In this document: piece after piece, positions 24,253 to 31,818 of the stretch | Layout of the letters: every line of letters begins with the position of its first letter | How positions within the stretch are numbered: the first letter of the stretch is position 1 | Assembly (NCBI RefSeq): GCF_011762185.1 | Contig: NZ_JAASQJ010000004.1 | Coordinates: 496,001-560,000 of the forward strand | DNA length: 64,000 bases | DNA from: Dyadobacter arcticus | Lineage (GTDB): Bacteria > Bacteroidota > Bacteroidia > Cytophagales > Spirosomataceae | Direction of reading: 5' to 3' | Made by a program: the position numbers and the translations under genes | Notes under the pieces: model-generated | Databases searched by the model: none | Told to the model about the DNA's origin: nothing | What the model saw: the letters and a program-made list of their open reading frames with translations, nothing else

Positions 24253-25422
24253 ATGACCCTCTCAGATATTCAGTGCTGCATTATAATTCCAACCTACAAT
24301 AACCAAAATACGCTTCGAAGGGTTATTGACAGTGTATTGCAATTCGCTGATAAGGAAACCATTATCGTGGTCAATGACGGCTCCACGGACGAAAGTGTTT
24401 ATACGCTGGCTTCATATGGTCTGAAATTGATGGTTTTGAATAATAGTGAAAACCGCGGTAAGGGGTATTCACTTCGGAGAGGGTTTCTGGAGGCCATCAA
24501 ACTCGGCTATAAAAATGCCATTACAATCGACTCAGACGGGCAGCATCTGGCGTCTGACATTCCGGTTTTTATTGAAGCTGCCCTTCGGAACCCGGGTGCT
24601 GTGCTGATGGGCTCCCGCAATATGGAGCAGGAGGGCGTTCCCGGAAAAAGCTCATTTGGAAATAAATTCTCCAATTTTTGGTTCAAATTCGAAACGGGCA
24701 TTACGTTACCCGATACTCAAACTGGTTACCGGCTGTATCCATTGGAACCTTTAAAAACCACAAAGTTATTCACCACTAAATTCGAGACTGAAATCGAGGT
24801 GATCGTGAAGCTGGCCTGGAAAAATGTGCCTATAATTCCGGTAAATATCAATGTCATTTATGATAAGAAAGAGCGCGTAAGTCATTTTCGGCCGTGGCGC
24901 GATTTCACAAGGATCAGCATTCTGAATACCTGGCTGGTCATCCTGACACTCCTGTATTACCTTCCTAAACGGCTTTGGATTGATCTACGCAAGAAGGGTT
25001 TGTGGAAGTTTATTCTGCACGAAGCCATCAAACCAGAAGAGTCTAATATGATTAAAGCTAAATCTATCGCATTCGGCTTTTTTATGGGTGTACTGCCAAT
25101 CTGGGGTTTTCAATTGCTTATTGGGATCCCGCTTTCGATTTATTTTAAAATGAATAAAGTACTTTTCCTTACTGCGGCCAACATCAGCATTCCCCCAATG
25201 ATCCCCTTTATCATTTTCGGAAGCTATCAATTCGGAGGGTTATTTTACAGAAACGGGGTCCAGCTAACCTCGGTGAAGGACCTCACATTGGAATCGATTC
25301 ATGTCAATTTCGTACAATATTTTCTGGGCGGGACATTACTCGCAGTTCTCTTTGGCGGGCTGAGTTTTATCATATCTTACGCCTTGCTTTCTGTGCTGCG
25401 ATCAAACCGTAGAAATGACTAG
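24253..25422 (+). CDS. Family 2 glycosyltransferase fused to a DUF2062 membrane domain (pigment locus edge)
   Basis: A 389-residue fusion. Residues about 8-235 are a GT2 domain: IIIPTYNNQNTL, VVNDGSTDES and the DXD-like ITIDSDGQH at about 91-99. Residues about 250-385 are DUF2062, with FGFFMGVLPIWGFQLL and three or four hydrophobic segments. The likely donor is a nucleotide- or polyprenyl-linked sugar; the acceptor is unknown. GT2-DUF2062 proteins are found in many flexirubin loci. It could glycosylate the pigment or a lipid carrier at the inner membrane. The 67-base gap before it has no clear promoter, so it probably shares the plus-arm transcript. Confidence 0.85.
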   Translation: MTLSDIQCCIIIPTYNNQNTLRRVIDSVLQFADKETIIVVNDGSTDESVYTLASYGLKLMVLNNSENRGKGYSLRRGFLEAIKLGYKNAITIDSDGQHLASDIPVFIEAALRNPGAVLMGSRNMEQEGVPGKSSFGNKFSNFWFKFETGITLPDTQTGYRLYPLEPLKTTKLFTTKFETEIEVIVKLAWKNVPIIPVNINVIYDKKERVSHFRPWRDFTRISILNTWLVILTLLYYLPKRLWIDLRKKGLWKFILHEAIKPEESNMIKAKSIAFGFFMGVLPIWGFQLLIGIPLSIYFKMNKVLFLTAANISIPPMIPFIIFGSYQFGGLFYRNGVQLTSVKDLTLESIHVNFVQYFLGGTLLAVLFGGLSFIISYALLSVLRSNRRND

Positions 25423-25504
25423 TTTTTGATCGCAACACCTCAATGTTTGTCTACAAAATTTCATAAAATCTATACGAATTAATCAAAAATAAGGCTTTTG
25501 CGAT

Positions 25505-25534
25505 TTTGTTATGAGGTGTCATTCTCTATATTTA
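25505..25534 (+). promoter_or_regulatory. Probable promoter of the membrane pyrophosphatase gene
   Basis: TTTG at 25505-25508, 18 bases, then TATATTTA at 25527-25534, one base off TAnnTTTG. Transcription would start near 25541, about 30 bases before the ATG at 25573. Confidence 0.45.
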
Positions 25535-25572
25535 CGGAATTATAAAACCTTTAACCAAATACTGTAACGCGC

Positions 25573-27810
25573 ATGAGTAACATTACCTATTTAGTGCCGG
25601 CATTAGGTCTTATTGGCCTGCTGGTTATGTTCTTTAAAAGAGGCTGGGTCGTCAAACAGGATGCAGGGAGTCCTGAAATGAAAGAAATAGCGGATGCAAT
25701 CGCTGACGGCGCCCTCGCCTTCCTAAAAGCCGAATGGCGTGTACTCATTGTCTTTGGTATCATTGTAAGCATTTTATTAGGTTATTCAGGCACGCTGGTT
25801 GCGAATTCAAGTGCCTTCATTGGTATATCGTTTTTGGTCGGTGCTTTTATTTCCGCTTTCGCTGGTTATGTAGGGATGAATATTGCGACAAAGTCGAATG
25901 TTCGCACGACCCAGGCAGCACGTACCAGCCTCACCAAAGCATTGGAAGTTTCTTTCACAGGAGGTTCAGTGATGGGTATTGGCGTTGCCAGTCTGGCCGT
26001 AATTGGTCTCGGAGGTCTTTTCATTATTCTCTATTCCGTTTTTGTAGATCCTGCCGATGTGAATGGCCTGGGTATGGAAAAGGTGCTTGAAGTGTTGGCC
26101 GGTTTTTCGCTCGGTGCCGAATCCATTGCGCTTTTTGCACGTGTTGGGGGTGGCATTTACACTAAAGCGGCTGATGTTGGTGCCGACCTTGTGGGTAAGG
26201 TGGAAGCTGGGATTCCCGAAGATGATCCGAGAAACCCTGCTACCATTGCGGATAACGTAGGTGATAACGTAGGTGACGTGGCAGGTATGGGAGCCGATTT
26301 GTTTGGCTCTTATGTGGCGACGATCCTGGCTACGATGGTTTTAGGACGTGAGATTGTTGCAGAGGGAGTGGATAATTTTGGCGGTATTTCACCAATTCTT
26401 TTGCCCATGGTGATTGCCGGAATGGGCCTGATCGCTTCGATTATCGGAATGCTGCTTGTTCGTGTCAGCGATGACAACGGCAATGTTCAGGGCGCGTTGA
26501 ATCGTGGTAATTATGCTTCCGTCATCATTGTGCTCATCGTGAGTTATCCGTTAACCATGTGGATGTTGCCGGAAGGTAATCTGACAATCCGTGGTGTTGA
26601 CTTTAATGCAATGGACGTTTATCTCGCTATTTTGCTGGGCTCTATTGTTGGCGCGATTATGTCAATGGTGACTGAGTATTATACTGCAATGGGCAAGCGC
26701 CCGGTGCAATCGATTGTAAATCAATCTTCCACAGGTCATGCTACCAATATTATCGGCGGACTTTCGGTGGGTATGGAATCTACCGTAATTCCAACGTTGG
26801 TCTTGGCCGCCGGAATTTATATCAGCTATGAATTTGCAGGATTGTATGGTGTAGCTATTGCAGCTGCGGGGATGATGGCAACAACCGCGATGCAATTAGC
26901 GATTGATGCATTTGGTCCTATTGCGGATAATGCAGGTGGTATTGCTGAAATGGCACATTTGCCCGAAGAAGTGCGTGGACGGACGGACATCCTGGACGCG
27001 GTTGGTAACACCACTGCGGCCACGGGAAAAGGTTTTGCTATCGCATCTGCGGCACTGACCTCACTAGCGCTTTTTGCAGCATTTTGCGGGGTAGCAGGAA
27101 TTAATTCTATTGATATTTATAAAGCGAATGTGCTGGCGGGGTTATTTGTCGGCGCCATGATTCCATTTATATTTTCATCCCTAGCTATTGCAGCTGTGGG
27201 GCGCGCAGCGATGAAAATGGTAGAGGAAGTACGGAGGCAATTCCGCGAGATTCCGGGCATTATGGAAGGTACTGCAAAGCCTGAATATGACAAATGCGTT
27301 GCGATTTCTACCCAAGCTTCAATCAAAGAAATGGTTGCGCCCGGTTTAATTGCATTGATAGTGCCTGTACTGGTAGGTTTCCTTTTTGGACCTGAGGTAC
27401 TTGGCGGCACGCTTGCCGGGGTTACCGTTTCAGGCGTATTAATGGGTATTTTCCAAAACAATGCGGGCGGTGCTTGGGATAATGCAAAAAAATCGTTTGA
27501 AAAGGGTGCTGTGATCAACGGGGAGACGTTTTACAAAAAATCTGAACCCCACAAGGCTGCGGTAACTGGTGATACAGTTGGTGATCCTTTCAAAGATACT
27601 TCAGGTCCTTCCATGAACATTTTAATTAAGCTTATGTCCATCGTTTCACTGGTAATTGCCCCGCACATTGCCGTTGACAAATCAGATGCTCATAGCTTAG
27701 ATGTGAAAAAAACCAATCAAACTGTGACCGCTAAAGCCTCGACGGTAAAGGCAGCAGATAAGGGTGATAAAGTGTTTGCCTCTTATCAAGCTGCGAAGGT
27801 TTTGAATTAG
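25573..27810 (+). CDS. hppA: Membrane-bound cation-translocating pyrophosphatase, K+-dependent type
   Basis: A 745-residue, about 16-helix protein that couples pyrophosphate hydrolysis to H+ or Na+ pumping across the inner membrane. Substrate-site motifs are clear: DVGADLVGKVE at about 211-221, DDPRNPATIADNVGDNVGD at about 226-244, EYYTAMGKRPVQ, and a late GAWDNAKK. In GNTTAATGKG the alanine and glycine fall at the two positions that mark the potassium-dependent class; independent enzymes have Lys and Thr. Whether it moves sodium or protons cannot be decided by eye. The Lys/Ala-rich tail after about 705 is not part of the core. A strong terminator follows. It has its own promoter and is not part of the pigment locus. 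Confidence 0.95.
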   Translation: MSNITYLVPALGLIGLLVMFFKRGWVVKQDAGSPEMKEIADAIADGALAFLKAEWRVLIVFGIIVSILLGYSGTLVANSSAFIGISFLVGAFISAFAGYVGMNIATKSNVRTTQAARTSLTKALEVSFTGGSVMGIGVASLAVIGLGGLFIILYSVFVDPADVNGLGMEKVLEVLAGFSLGAESIALFARVGGGIYTKAADVGADLVGKVEAGIPEDDPRNPATIADNVGDNVGDVAGMGADLFGSYVATILATMVLGREIVAEGVDNFGGISPILLPMVIAGMGLIASIIGMLLVRVSDDNGNVQGALNRGNYASVIIVLIVSYPLTMWMLPEGNLTIRGVDFNAMDVYLAILLGSIVGAIMSMVTEYYTAMGKRPVQSIVNQSSTGHATNIIGGLSVGMESTVIPTLVLAAGIYISYEFAGLYGVAIAAAGMMATTAMQLAIDAFGPIADNAGGIAEMAHLPEEVRGRTDILDAVGNTTAATGKGFAIASAALTSLALFAAFCGVAGINSIDIYKANVLAGLFVGAMIPFIFSSLAIAAVGRAAMKMVEEVRRQFREIPGIMEGTAKPEYDKCVAISTQASIKEMVAPGLIALIVPVLVGFLFGPEVLGGTLAGVTVSGVLMGIFQNNAGGAWDNAKKSFEKGAVINGETFYKKSEPHKAAVTGDTVGDPFKDTSGPSMNILIKLMSIVSLVIAPHIAVDKSDAHSLDVKKTNQTVTAKASTVKAADKGDKVFASYQAAKVLN

Positions 27811-27827
27811 ATACTAAAAACGTGAGT

Positions 27828-27864
27828 AAAGGTGCTCGACATTTTGTTTGAGCACCTTTTTTTT
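27828..27864 (+). terminator. Terminator of hppA
   Basis: AAAGGTGCTC (27828-27837) pairs with GAGCACCTTT (27850-27859) around a 12-base loop, followed by a T run to 27864. It lies 17 bases after the stop. Confidence 0.85.
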
Positions 27865-27923
27865 GTTTAATAAGGACTGCAATCATTATTTTTACAAATA
27901 CAAAATATCATAGGGAACTCTCA

Positions 27924-28219
27924 ATGCTTCACAAATCAGTCATAAAACAAATCTTATTATCTTCTAAACCACAGTTGCAGGCTTGGGGAGTATCCAAGTT
28001 GGGTTTGTTCGGCTCTGCGCAGCGGGACACAATGAATGAAGAAAGCGATATTGATATCTTAATTGATTTTGAAGACGACCGGGAAACGTATAACAATTGT
28101 ATCAACACATGTGACTTTCTCGAATCAGCTTTTCAGGGAAGGAATTTGGACATTGTTCACTAAAGGGGTTAAGTCCTTTTATTGGGCCACATATTTTAAG
28201 AAATGTTGAATATGTCTAA
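27924..28219 (+). pseudogene. Frameshifted MNT-type nucleotidyltransferase antitoxin (MntA-like)
   Basis: The open frame runs 79 residues to a stop at 28161. It has the MntA signature GLFGSAQRD...ESDIDILID, fitting GSX10DXD. Family members are about 97 residues and end in a GLSPxIGPHILxxVEYV-like tail. That tail is present here in another frame (28161-28219: LKGLSPFIGPHILRNVEYV) after a one-base loss near 28158. Restored, the protein would end at 28219, overlapping the partner gene by 8 bases. MntA proteins are antitoxins that AMPylate the HEPN toxin. Either the gene is decayed or the read has an error at this point. The nucleotidyltransferase core is intact, so a shortened protein might still be made. 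Confidence 0.8.
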
Positions 28220-28555
28220 GGAATACGTTGAATACCTACGCCATATTTTAATTGAGTGCGAGTTCATCAGCTTGGCGATAACCGAAGAAACTCTCAGAGA
28301 TAATTTCCTTCAAGATGAAGTTATGAAAAGAGCGGTGGTGAGGAGTCTTGAGATTATTGGAGAGGCGACCAAGAAAATCCCTGTTGACGTTAAATTATCC
28401 TGGAACAACATTGCCTGGAAAAATATGGCGGGCATGAGAGATAGATTATTCACGATTATATGGGGGTTAACTACCTCATAGTTTGGGATGTTGCAAAAAA
28501 TATAATCCCGGACATCAAGCTACAGATTGGACAAATAATTTTGGAGATGGATTAA
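28212..28555 (+). pseudogene. Frameshifted HEPN toxin (HepT-like), partner of the MNT gene
   Basis: From the ATG at 28212 the frame encodes MSKEYVEYLRHIL, a helix with the catalytic-region RSLEIIGEATKKIP, and NMAGMRDRL, then goes out of register and stops at 28481. Adding one base near 28448 restores RDRLIHDYMGVNYLIVWDV and a normal ending at 28555. That restored segment contains the RX4HXY motif of HEPN RNases. So the single-base loss removes the catalytic histidine and tyrosine. A toxin without its active site is harmless, which would relax selection on the damaged antitoxin. Full restored length would be about 114 residues, typical for HepT. Confidence 0.8.
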
Positions 28556-28650
28556 GGGAATGATTTTTGTTGAACAAGAAACCGTCGGGGACATGAGAAC
28601 GGATTAACCTTCTAAACATCCCGGCAATTATTTCAACAAAACAGGAAATC

Positions 28651-28998
28651 ATGAAAAAAGTATTTGTTCTGGCTGCATTGGTAATAGGATTGTCAACAGC
28701 CGCGTTTGCTCAGGATGCAGATCAGACTAAGGGAGAGAAAGCGGTAAGCGAAACGAAAGCTGCCGGGAAAAAAGCAGGTAAGGAGATTAAAAAAGACGCC
28801 AAGATCGTAGGTGAAAAAACCGAAGAAGGCGCAGAAGCTGTTGCTGACGGAGCAAAAAAAGGTGCAAACAAAGTAGCGGATGGTACTGAGAAAGCGTACG
28901 ACGCAACTAAAAAAGGCACAAAAAAAGCTTATAAAGCAACCAAAAAAGAAGCAAAAGAATTGAAAGAGGATGTGAAGGATAAAACAGATAATAAATAA
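28651..28998 (+). CDS. Secreted Lys/Ala-rich repeat protein of unknown function
   Basis: A 115-residue protein with a signal peptide at 1-20 (VFVLAALVIGLSTAAFAQ). The mature part is almost wholly Lys, Ala, Glu, Asp, Thr and Gly, arranged as degenerate 11-residue repeats of the type AxKKGxKKAxx, as in late-embryogenesis-abundant or apolipoprotein-like amphipathic helices. It lacks Cys and Trp. It might bind lipid or nucleic acid or protect against stress, but this is only suggested by composition. It has its own terminator at 29017-29050 and no linked gene. Similar small proteins are common in Cytophagales. Confidence 0.8.
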   Translation: MKKVFVLAALVIGLSTAAFAQDADQTKGEKAVSETKAAGKKAGKEIKKDAKIVGEKTEEGAEAVADGAKKGANKVADGTEKAYDATKKGTKKAYKATKKEAKELKEDVKDKTDNK

Positions 28999-29016
28999 TC
29001 TGACCTTAATGCATTG

Positions 29017-29050
29017 AAAAATCCCGGCCACATCAGCCGGGATTTTTTTT
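29017..29050 (+). terminator. Terminator of the Lys/Ala-rich protein gene
   Basis: A perfect 12-base stem (29017-29028 with 29036-29047, GC core CCCGGC/GCCGGG) with a 7-base loop, ending in eight T. It lies 18 bases after the stop. Confidence 0.9.
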
Positions 29051-29160
29051 GCGCTTATAGATAGATATTCGTATAAAGAAGGTGGTCAGAACTAATGACG
29101 CAGGAATCGTAGGAACTTAAATCGGATCGATGCCGGTTAAGAATTTAATACTTTTAGGCC

Positions 29161-30393
29161 ATGAGTCACAAGCAATACTTTTACCTTATTCTGATTTTAG
29201 GATCATTGGCGACCGTTAGTCCGTTTTCCATTGATATGTATCTGCCGGGTTTTCCAAGGATCGCCGCAGACCTTCACACGACGATTGATAAGGTTCAACT
29301 TTCCTTAACCAGTTATTTTATTGGAATTTGTTTCGGGCAAATGTTATACGGCCCGCTGGTTGATCGTTTTGGACGAAAAAAACCTTTATACACTGGACTT
29401 GTCGTTTACATTATCGCCTCTTTCGGCTGTTCGCTCACTTCCTCTGTCGATGCGCTTATTGGTATGCGCTTTTTGCAGGCCATAGGTGGTTGTGCAGGTA
29501 TGGTGGCTTCTCAGGCACTTGTAAGCGATCTTTTCCCAGTCGAAAGAAGGGCAGAAGCGTTTTCGTCTATTACGCTGGTTATAGCCGTTTCCCCGATGAT
29601 AGCGCCAACAGTAGGCGGATATGTTACATCTAATATGGCATGGCAGTGGGTCTTCATTATCCTGGCAGGGATCGTGAGTCTTATCGTTGTTGCAGTTTAT
29701 TTTTTTCTGCCCACCGGCAAGGAACCTGACAACTCAGTTTCATTGCGTCCAAAAGCTGTGCTAAATGGATATGCAACGGTCATCAGGCAGCCGCAATTTG
29801 CCATTTACACGTTCGCCGGCGGGCTTGCCAATGCTGCTACTTTTGCCTACATCGCCGGATCTTCTGATGTTTTTATGAACATTTATCATGTTACAGAACA
29901 ACAATACGGATGGATTTTTGCATTTCTGGCTTTTGCTATGATTGGCTCGACGCAGCTTAACCATTTGCTGCTCAGGAGGTTTAAGAGTGAGCAGATTATT
30001 AAAGCAACGCTGATTTATCAAAGCGTATTAGGTATAATCCTGATTCTGGGTATTTACAACAACTGGTTTGGTTTGCTGTGCCTGATCGGAATGATGTTCC
30101 TCTTTCTGACGGGACAAGGGTTGACAGGCCCCAATACTTCTGCACTGTCGTTAGCGCCGTTCAGGAAACACACTGGAAGTGCCTCGGCATTGCTGGGCAG
30201 CTGGCGGATGGGTACAGGTGCTTTGCTTTCCGGCGTAGTTAGTTTTCTTCATAACCAAACGGCCATGCCAATGGCTGGAACGATGGCCTTTTGTGTAATG
30301 GGCGGCTTGGTCATCCTGTTTACCGGAAATGCGGTTGTCAAACATCAGGCAAGAGGAAGAGATATTGAGGATGAAATTTCCGTTCTGTTGTAG
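29161..30393 (+). CDS. MFS transporter of the Bcr/CflA drug-resistance family
   Basis: A 410-residue, 12-helix major facilitator. SPFSIDMYLPGFPRIAADL in TM1 is the Bcr/CflA (DHA1) signature; GQMLYGPLVDRFGRKKPL is the loop 2-3 motif A, and RFLQAIGGCAGMVASQALV is motif C-like. Such pumps export drugs or small metabolites (bicyclomycin, chloramphenicol, sulphonamides, cysteine) with proton exchange. The substrate here is unknown. It stands alone after the terminator at 29017 and is convergent with the methyltransferase gene, with 24 bases between stops. Confidence 0.9.
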   Translation: MSHKQYFYLILILGSLATVSPFSIDMYLPGFPRIAADLHTTIDKVQLSLTSYFIGICFGQMLYGPLVDRFGRKKPLYTGLVVYIIASFGCSLTSSVDALIGMRFLQAIGGCAGMVASQALVSDLFPVERRAEAFSSITLVIAVSPMIAPTVGGYVTSNMAWQWVFIILAGIVSLIVVAVYFFLPTGKEPDNSVSLRPKAVLNGYATVIRQPQFAIYTFAGGLANAATFAYIAGSSDVFMNIYHVTEQQYGWIFAFLAFAMIGSTQLNHLLLRRFKSEQIIKATLIYQSVLGIILILGIYNNWFGLLCLIGMMFLFLTGQGLTGPNTSALSLAPFRKHTGSASALLGSWRMGTGALLSGVVSFLHNQTAMPMAGTMAFCVMGGLVILFTGNAVVKHQARGRDIEDEISVLL

Positions 30394-30417
30394 AGATTTA
30401 CAGCAGCTTCACCGATC

Positions 30418-31011
30418 TTATTGATTGACCAGGATCCCCAAACCAAAATGCTGAGGGTAGTTATAAAGCTTTTGCCCTGTGGCTTTGGCAAGATCTTTCA
30501 CTGCCTGCCTGACAGCCGGAAAGCTTTCGGTATCGTGAAAAATCGTACAGTCGCTATGCTTGGCTGCCCATAATCCACACTCATAGGTTTCCTCGTAATT
30601 GTGGACAATGTCCACATGGGCCAGGTTATATCGTGAGTTATCCTGTGCAATCCAGTCTTTATAATCCGATTTGATTAATTCGATATTGGGATATACGGCA
30701 AGCTGGGCGCTGGTTTCAGCGAAATGCTCACTTTTATTGATGGTATGCTCGTCTCCCTCAAATGTGTCGACGCCGGTTACGGATTTGAAATAATTCGAAA
30801 ATACGACTGACGAATACCCAAACTCTACGCCAAACTCAATGCACCGGTCCTTTTTAAGATCGAATTGATTGATAATATCTTCAATAATCAGCTCTAATCC
30901 TTTCCACGCAGAAACGATTTCAAGCATCTTCTCAGGCCTACTCAAGTGCTTTGGTTTATAGGGCTTAATGTCCAGTATGAAGTTTTCTCTGATGTAGGTT
31001 CTTAGTCCCAT
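30418..31011 (-). CDS. Class I SAM-dependent methyltransferase-like protein
   Basis: A 197-residue protein from the ATG at 31011 (MGLRTYIREN). An in-frame ATG at 31050 would overlap the upstream gene by 29 bases. CIEFGVEFGYSSVVFSNYF is the SAM-binding glycine-rich loop (motif I), and GVDTFEGDEHT supplies the acidic end of strand 2. HVDIVHNYEETYECGLWA followed by CTIFHDTESFPAVRQAV resembles the class 24/cephalosporin-hydroxylase-like methyltransferases linked to glycan or small-molecule modification. The substrate is unknown. It lies 10 bases after the secreted protein gene, so the two may be co-transcribed. Confidence 0.75.
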   Translation of the reverse strand: MGLRTYIRENFILDIKPYKPKHLSRPEKMLEIVSAWKGLELIIEDIINQFDLKKDRCIEFGVEFGYSSVVFSNYFKSVTGVDTFEGDEHTINKSEHFAETSAQLAVYPNIELIKSDYKDWIAQDNSRYNLAHVDIVHNYEETYECGLWAAKHSDCTIFHDTESFPAVRQAVKDLAKATGQKLYNYPQHFGLGILVNQ

Positions 31012-31021
31012 AGCTTTCAGC

Positions 31022-31669
31022 CTATTTCTTGCCTTGTACGATTTGTACATTTGTAACGCGGCCTTCTTCCACGACTTCGGGATTATGGGAGCAAATAAAA
31101 AGACCGACGAGCACCTTATCCGTCAAATTCTTCATTTCATGCGCGCCAACAGTCTGTAAGGGAGCGCCTTTGGCAGCTGCTCTCATGGTATATTCAGTCC
31201 CTTTTCGCTCCACCTGTGCGGTTTGAATATTCTTTTCTTTGCTGAAAATCTCATCTTCCGGATCTCGCATTTTCTCCCCTTTGGCAACCCGCCATTGCAA
31301 AACAGTAAGTCCGTCGCCATGGACTACTGCACTCAAATGCGATGCGTCCCCGTCAGTGGATTCTCTCACCATCCAACCTACTTTCCGGTGTGCGTCGGTA
31401 CCTTTTCCGGTCAGCTCAAAATCTGCGGTTACCGTAAAATCGCCGGTCATTTCGCGGAACAAGTATTGAAATTCATCCCTTTCAAACCAGATATTATAAC
31501 CGGCACCTTTCAGGATATATGATTTTGTCGCTGCGTCATATCGGGAAGAGCCTTCCAATTTTGGCTTGCCGATATCCGCGCTCTTTTCAAAAACCCCGAT
31601 TTTGGCAGGGGCAAAGCTTGTTAGGACAACTATGGTCAGTAAAATCGATAAAAGGACTCGTTGTTTCAT
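31022..31669 (-). CDS. Secreted DUF1349-like beta-sandwich protein
   Basis: A 215-residue exported protein with a signal peptide at about 1-20. The mature part looks like the concanavalin-like DUF1349 fold: YNIWFERDEFQYLFREMTGDF followed by KVGWMVRESTDGDASHLSAV, and strands with VGLFICSHNPE near the end. Such domains occur alone or at the N-terminus of TolB-like secreted proteins and probably bind carbohydrate. No catalytic site is recognised. It is divergent from the PSCyt1 gene at 31819 with about 150 bases between them, which hold no confident promoter match. Confidence 0.72.
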   Translation of the reverse strand: MKQRVLLSILLTIVVLTSFAPAKIGVFEKSADIGKPKLEGSSRYDAATKSYILKGAGYNIWFERDEFQYLFREMTGDFTVTADFELTGKGTDAHRKVGWMVRESTDGDASHLSAVVHGDGLTVLQWRVAKGEKMRDPEDEIFSKEKNIQTAQVERKGTEYTMRAAAKGAPLQTVGAHEMKNLTDKVLVGLFICSHNPEVVEEGRVTNVQIVQGKK

Positions 31670-31818
31670 CAGGATTTAATGTTAGAATTTGGTAGGAACA
31701 GTATAGAACAGGATAGTTAATAAACAGGAAATGTGCATTATTGCATCAATAAATGTACATTTTTTTAGTTAATTATTTATATTGACGATAAAGAGTACAC
31801 TGAATCCTGAACCGTATC

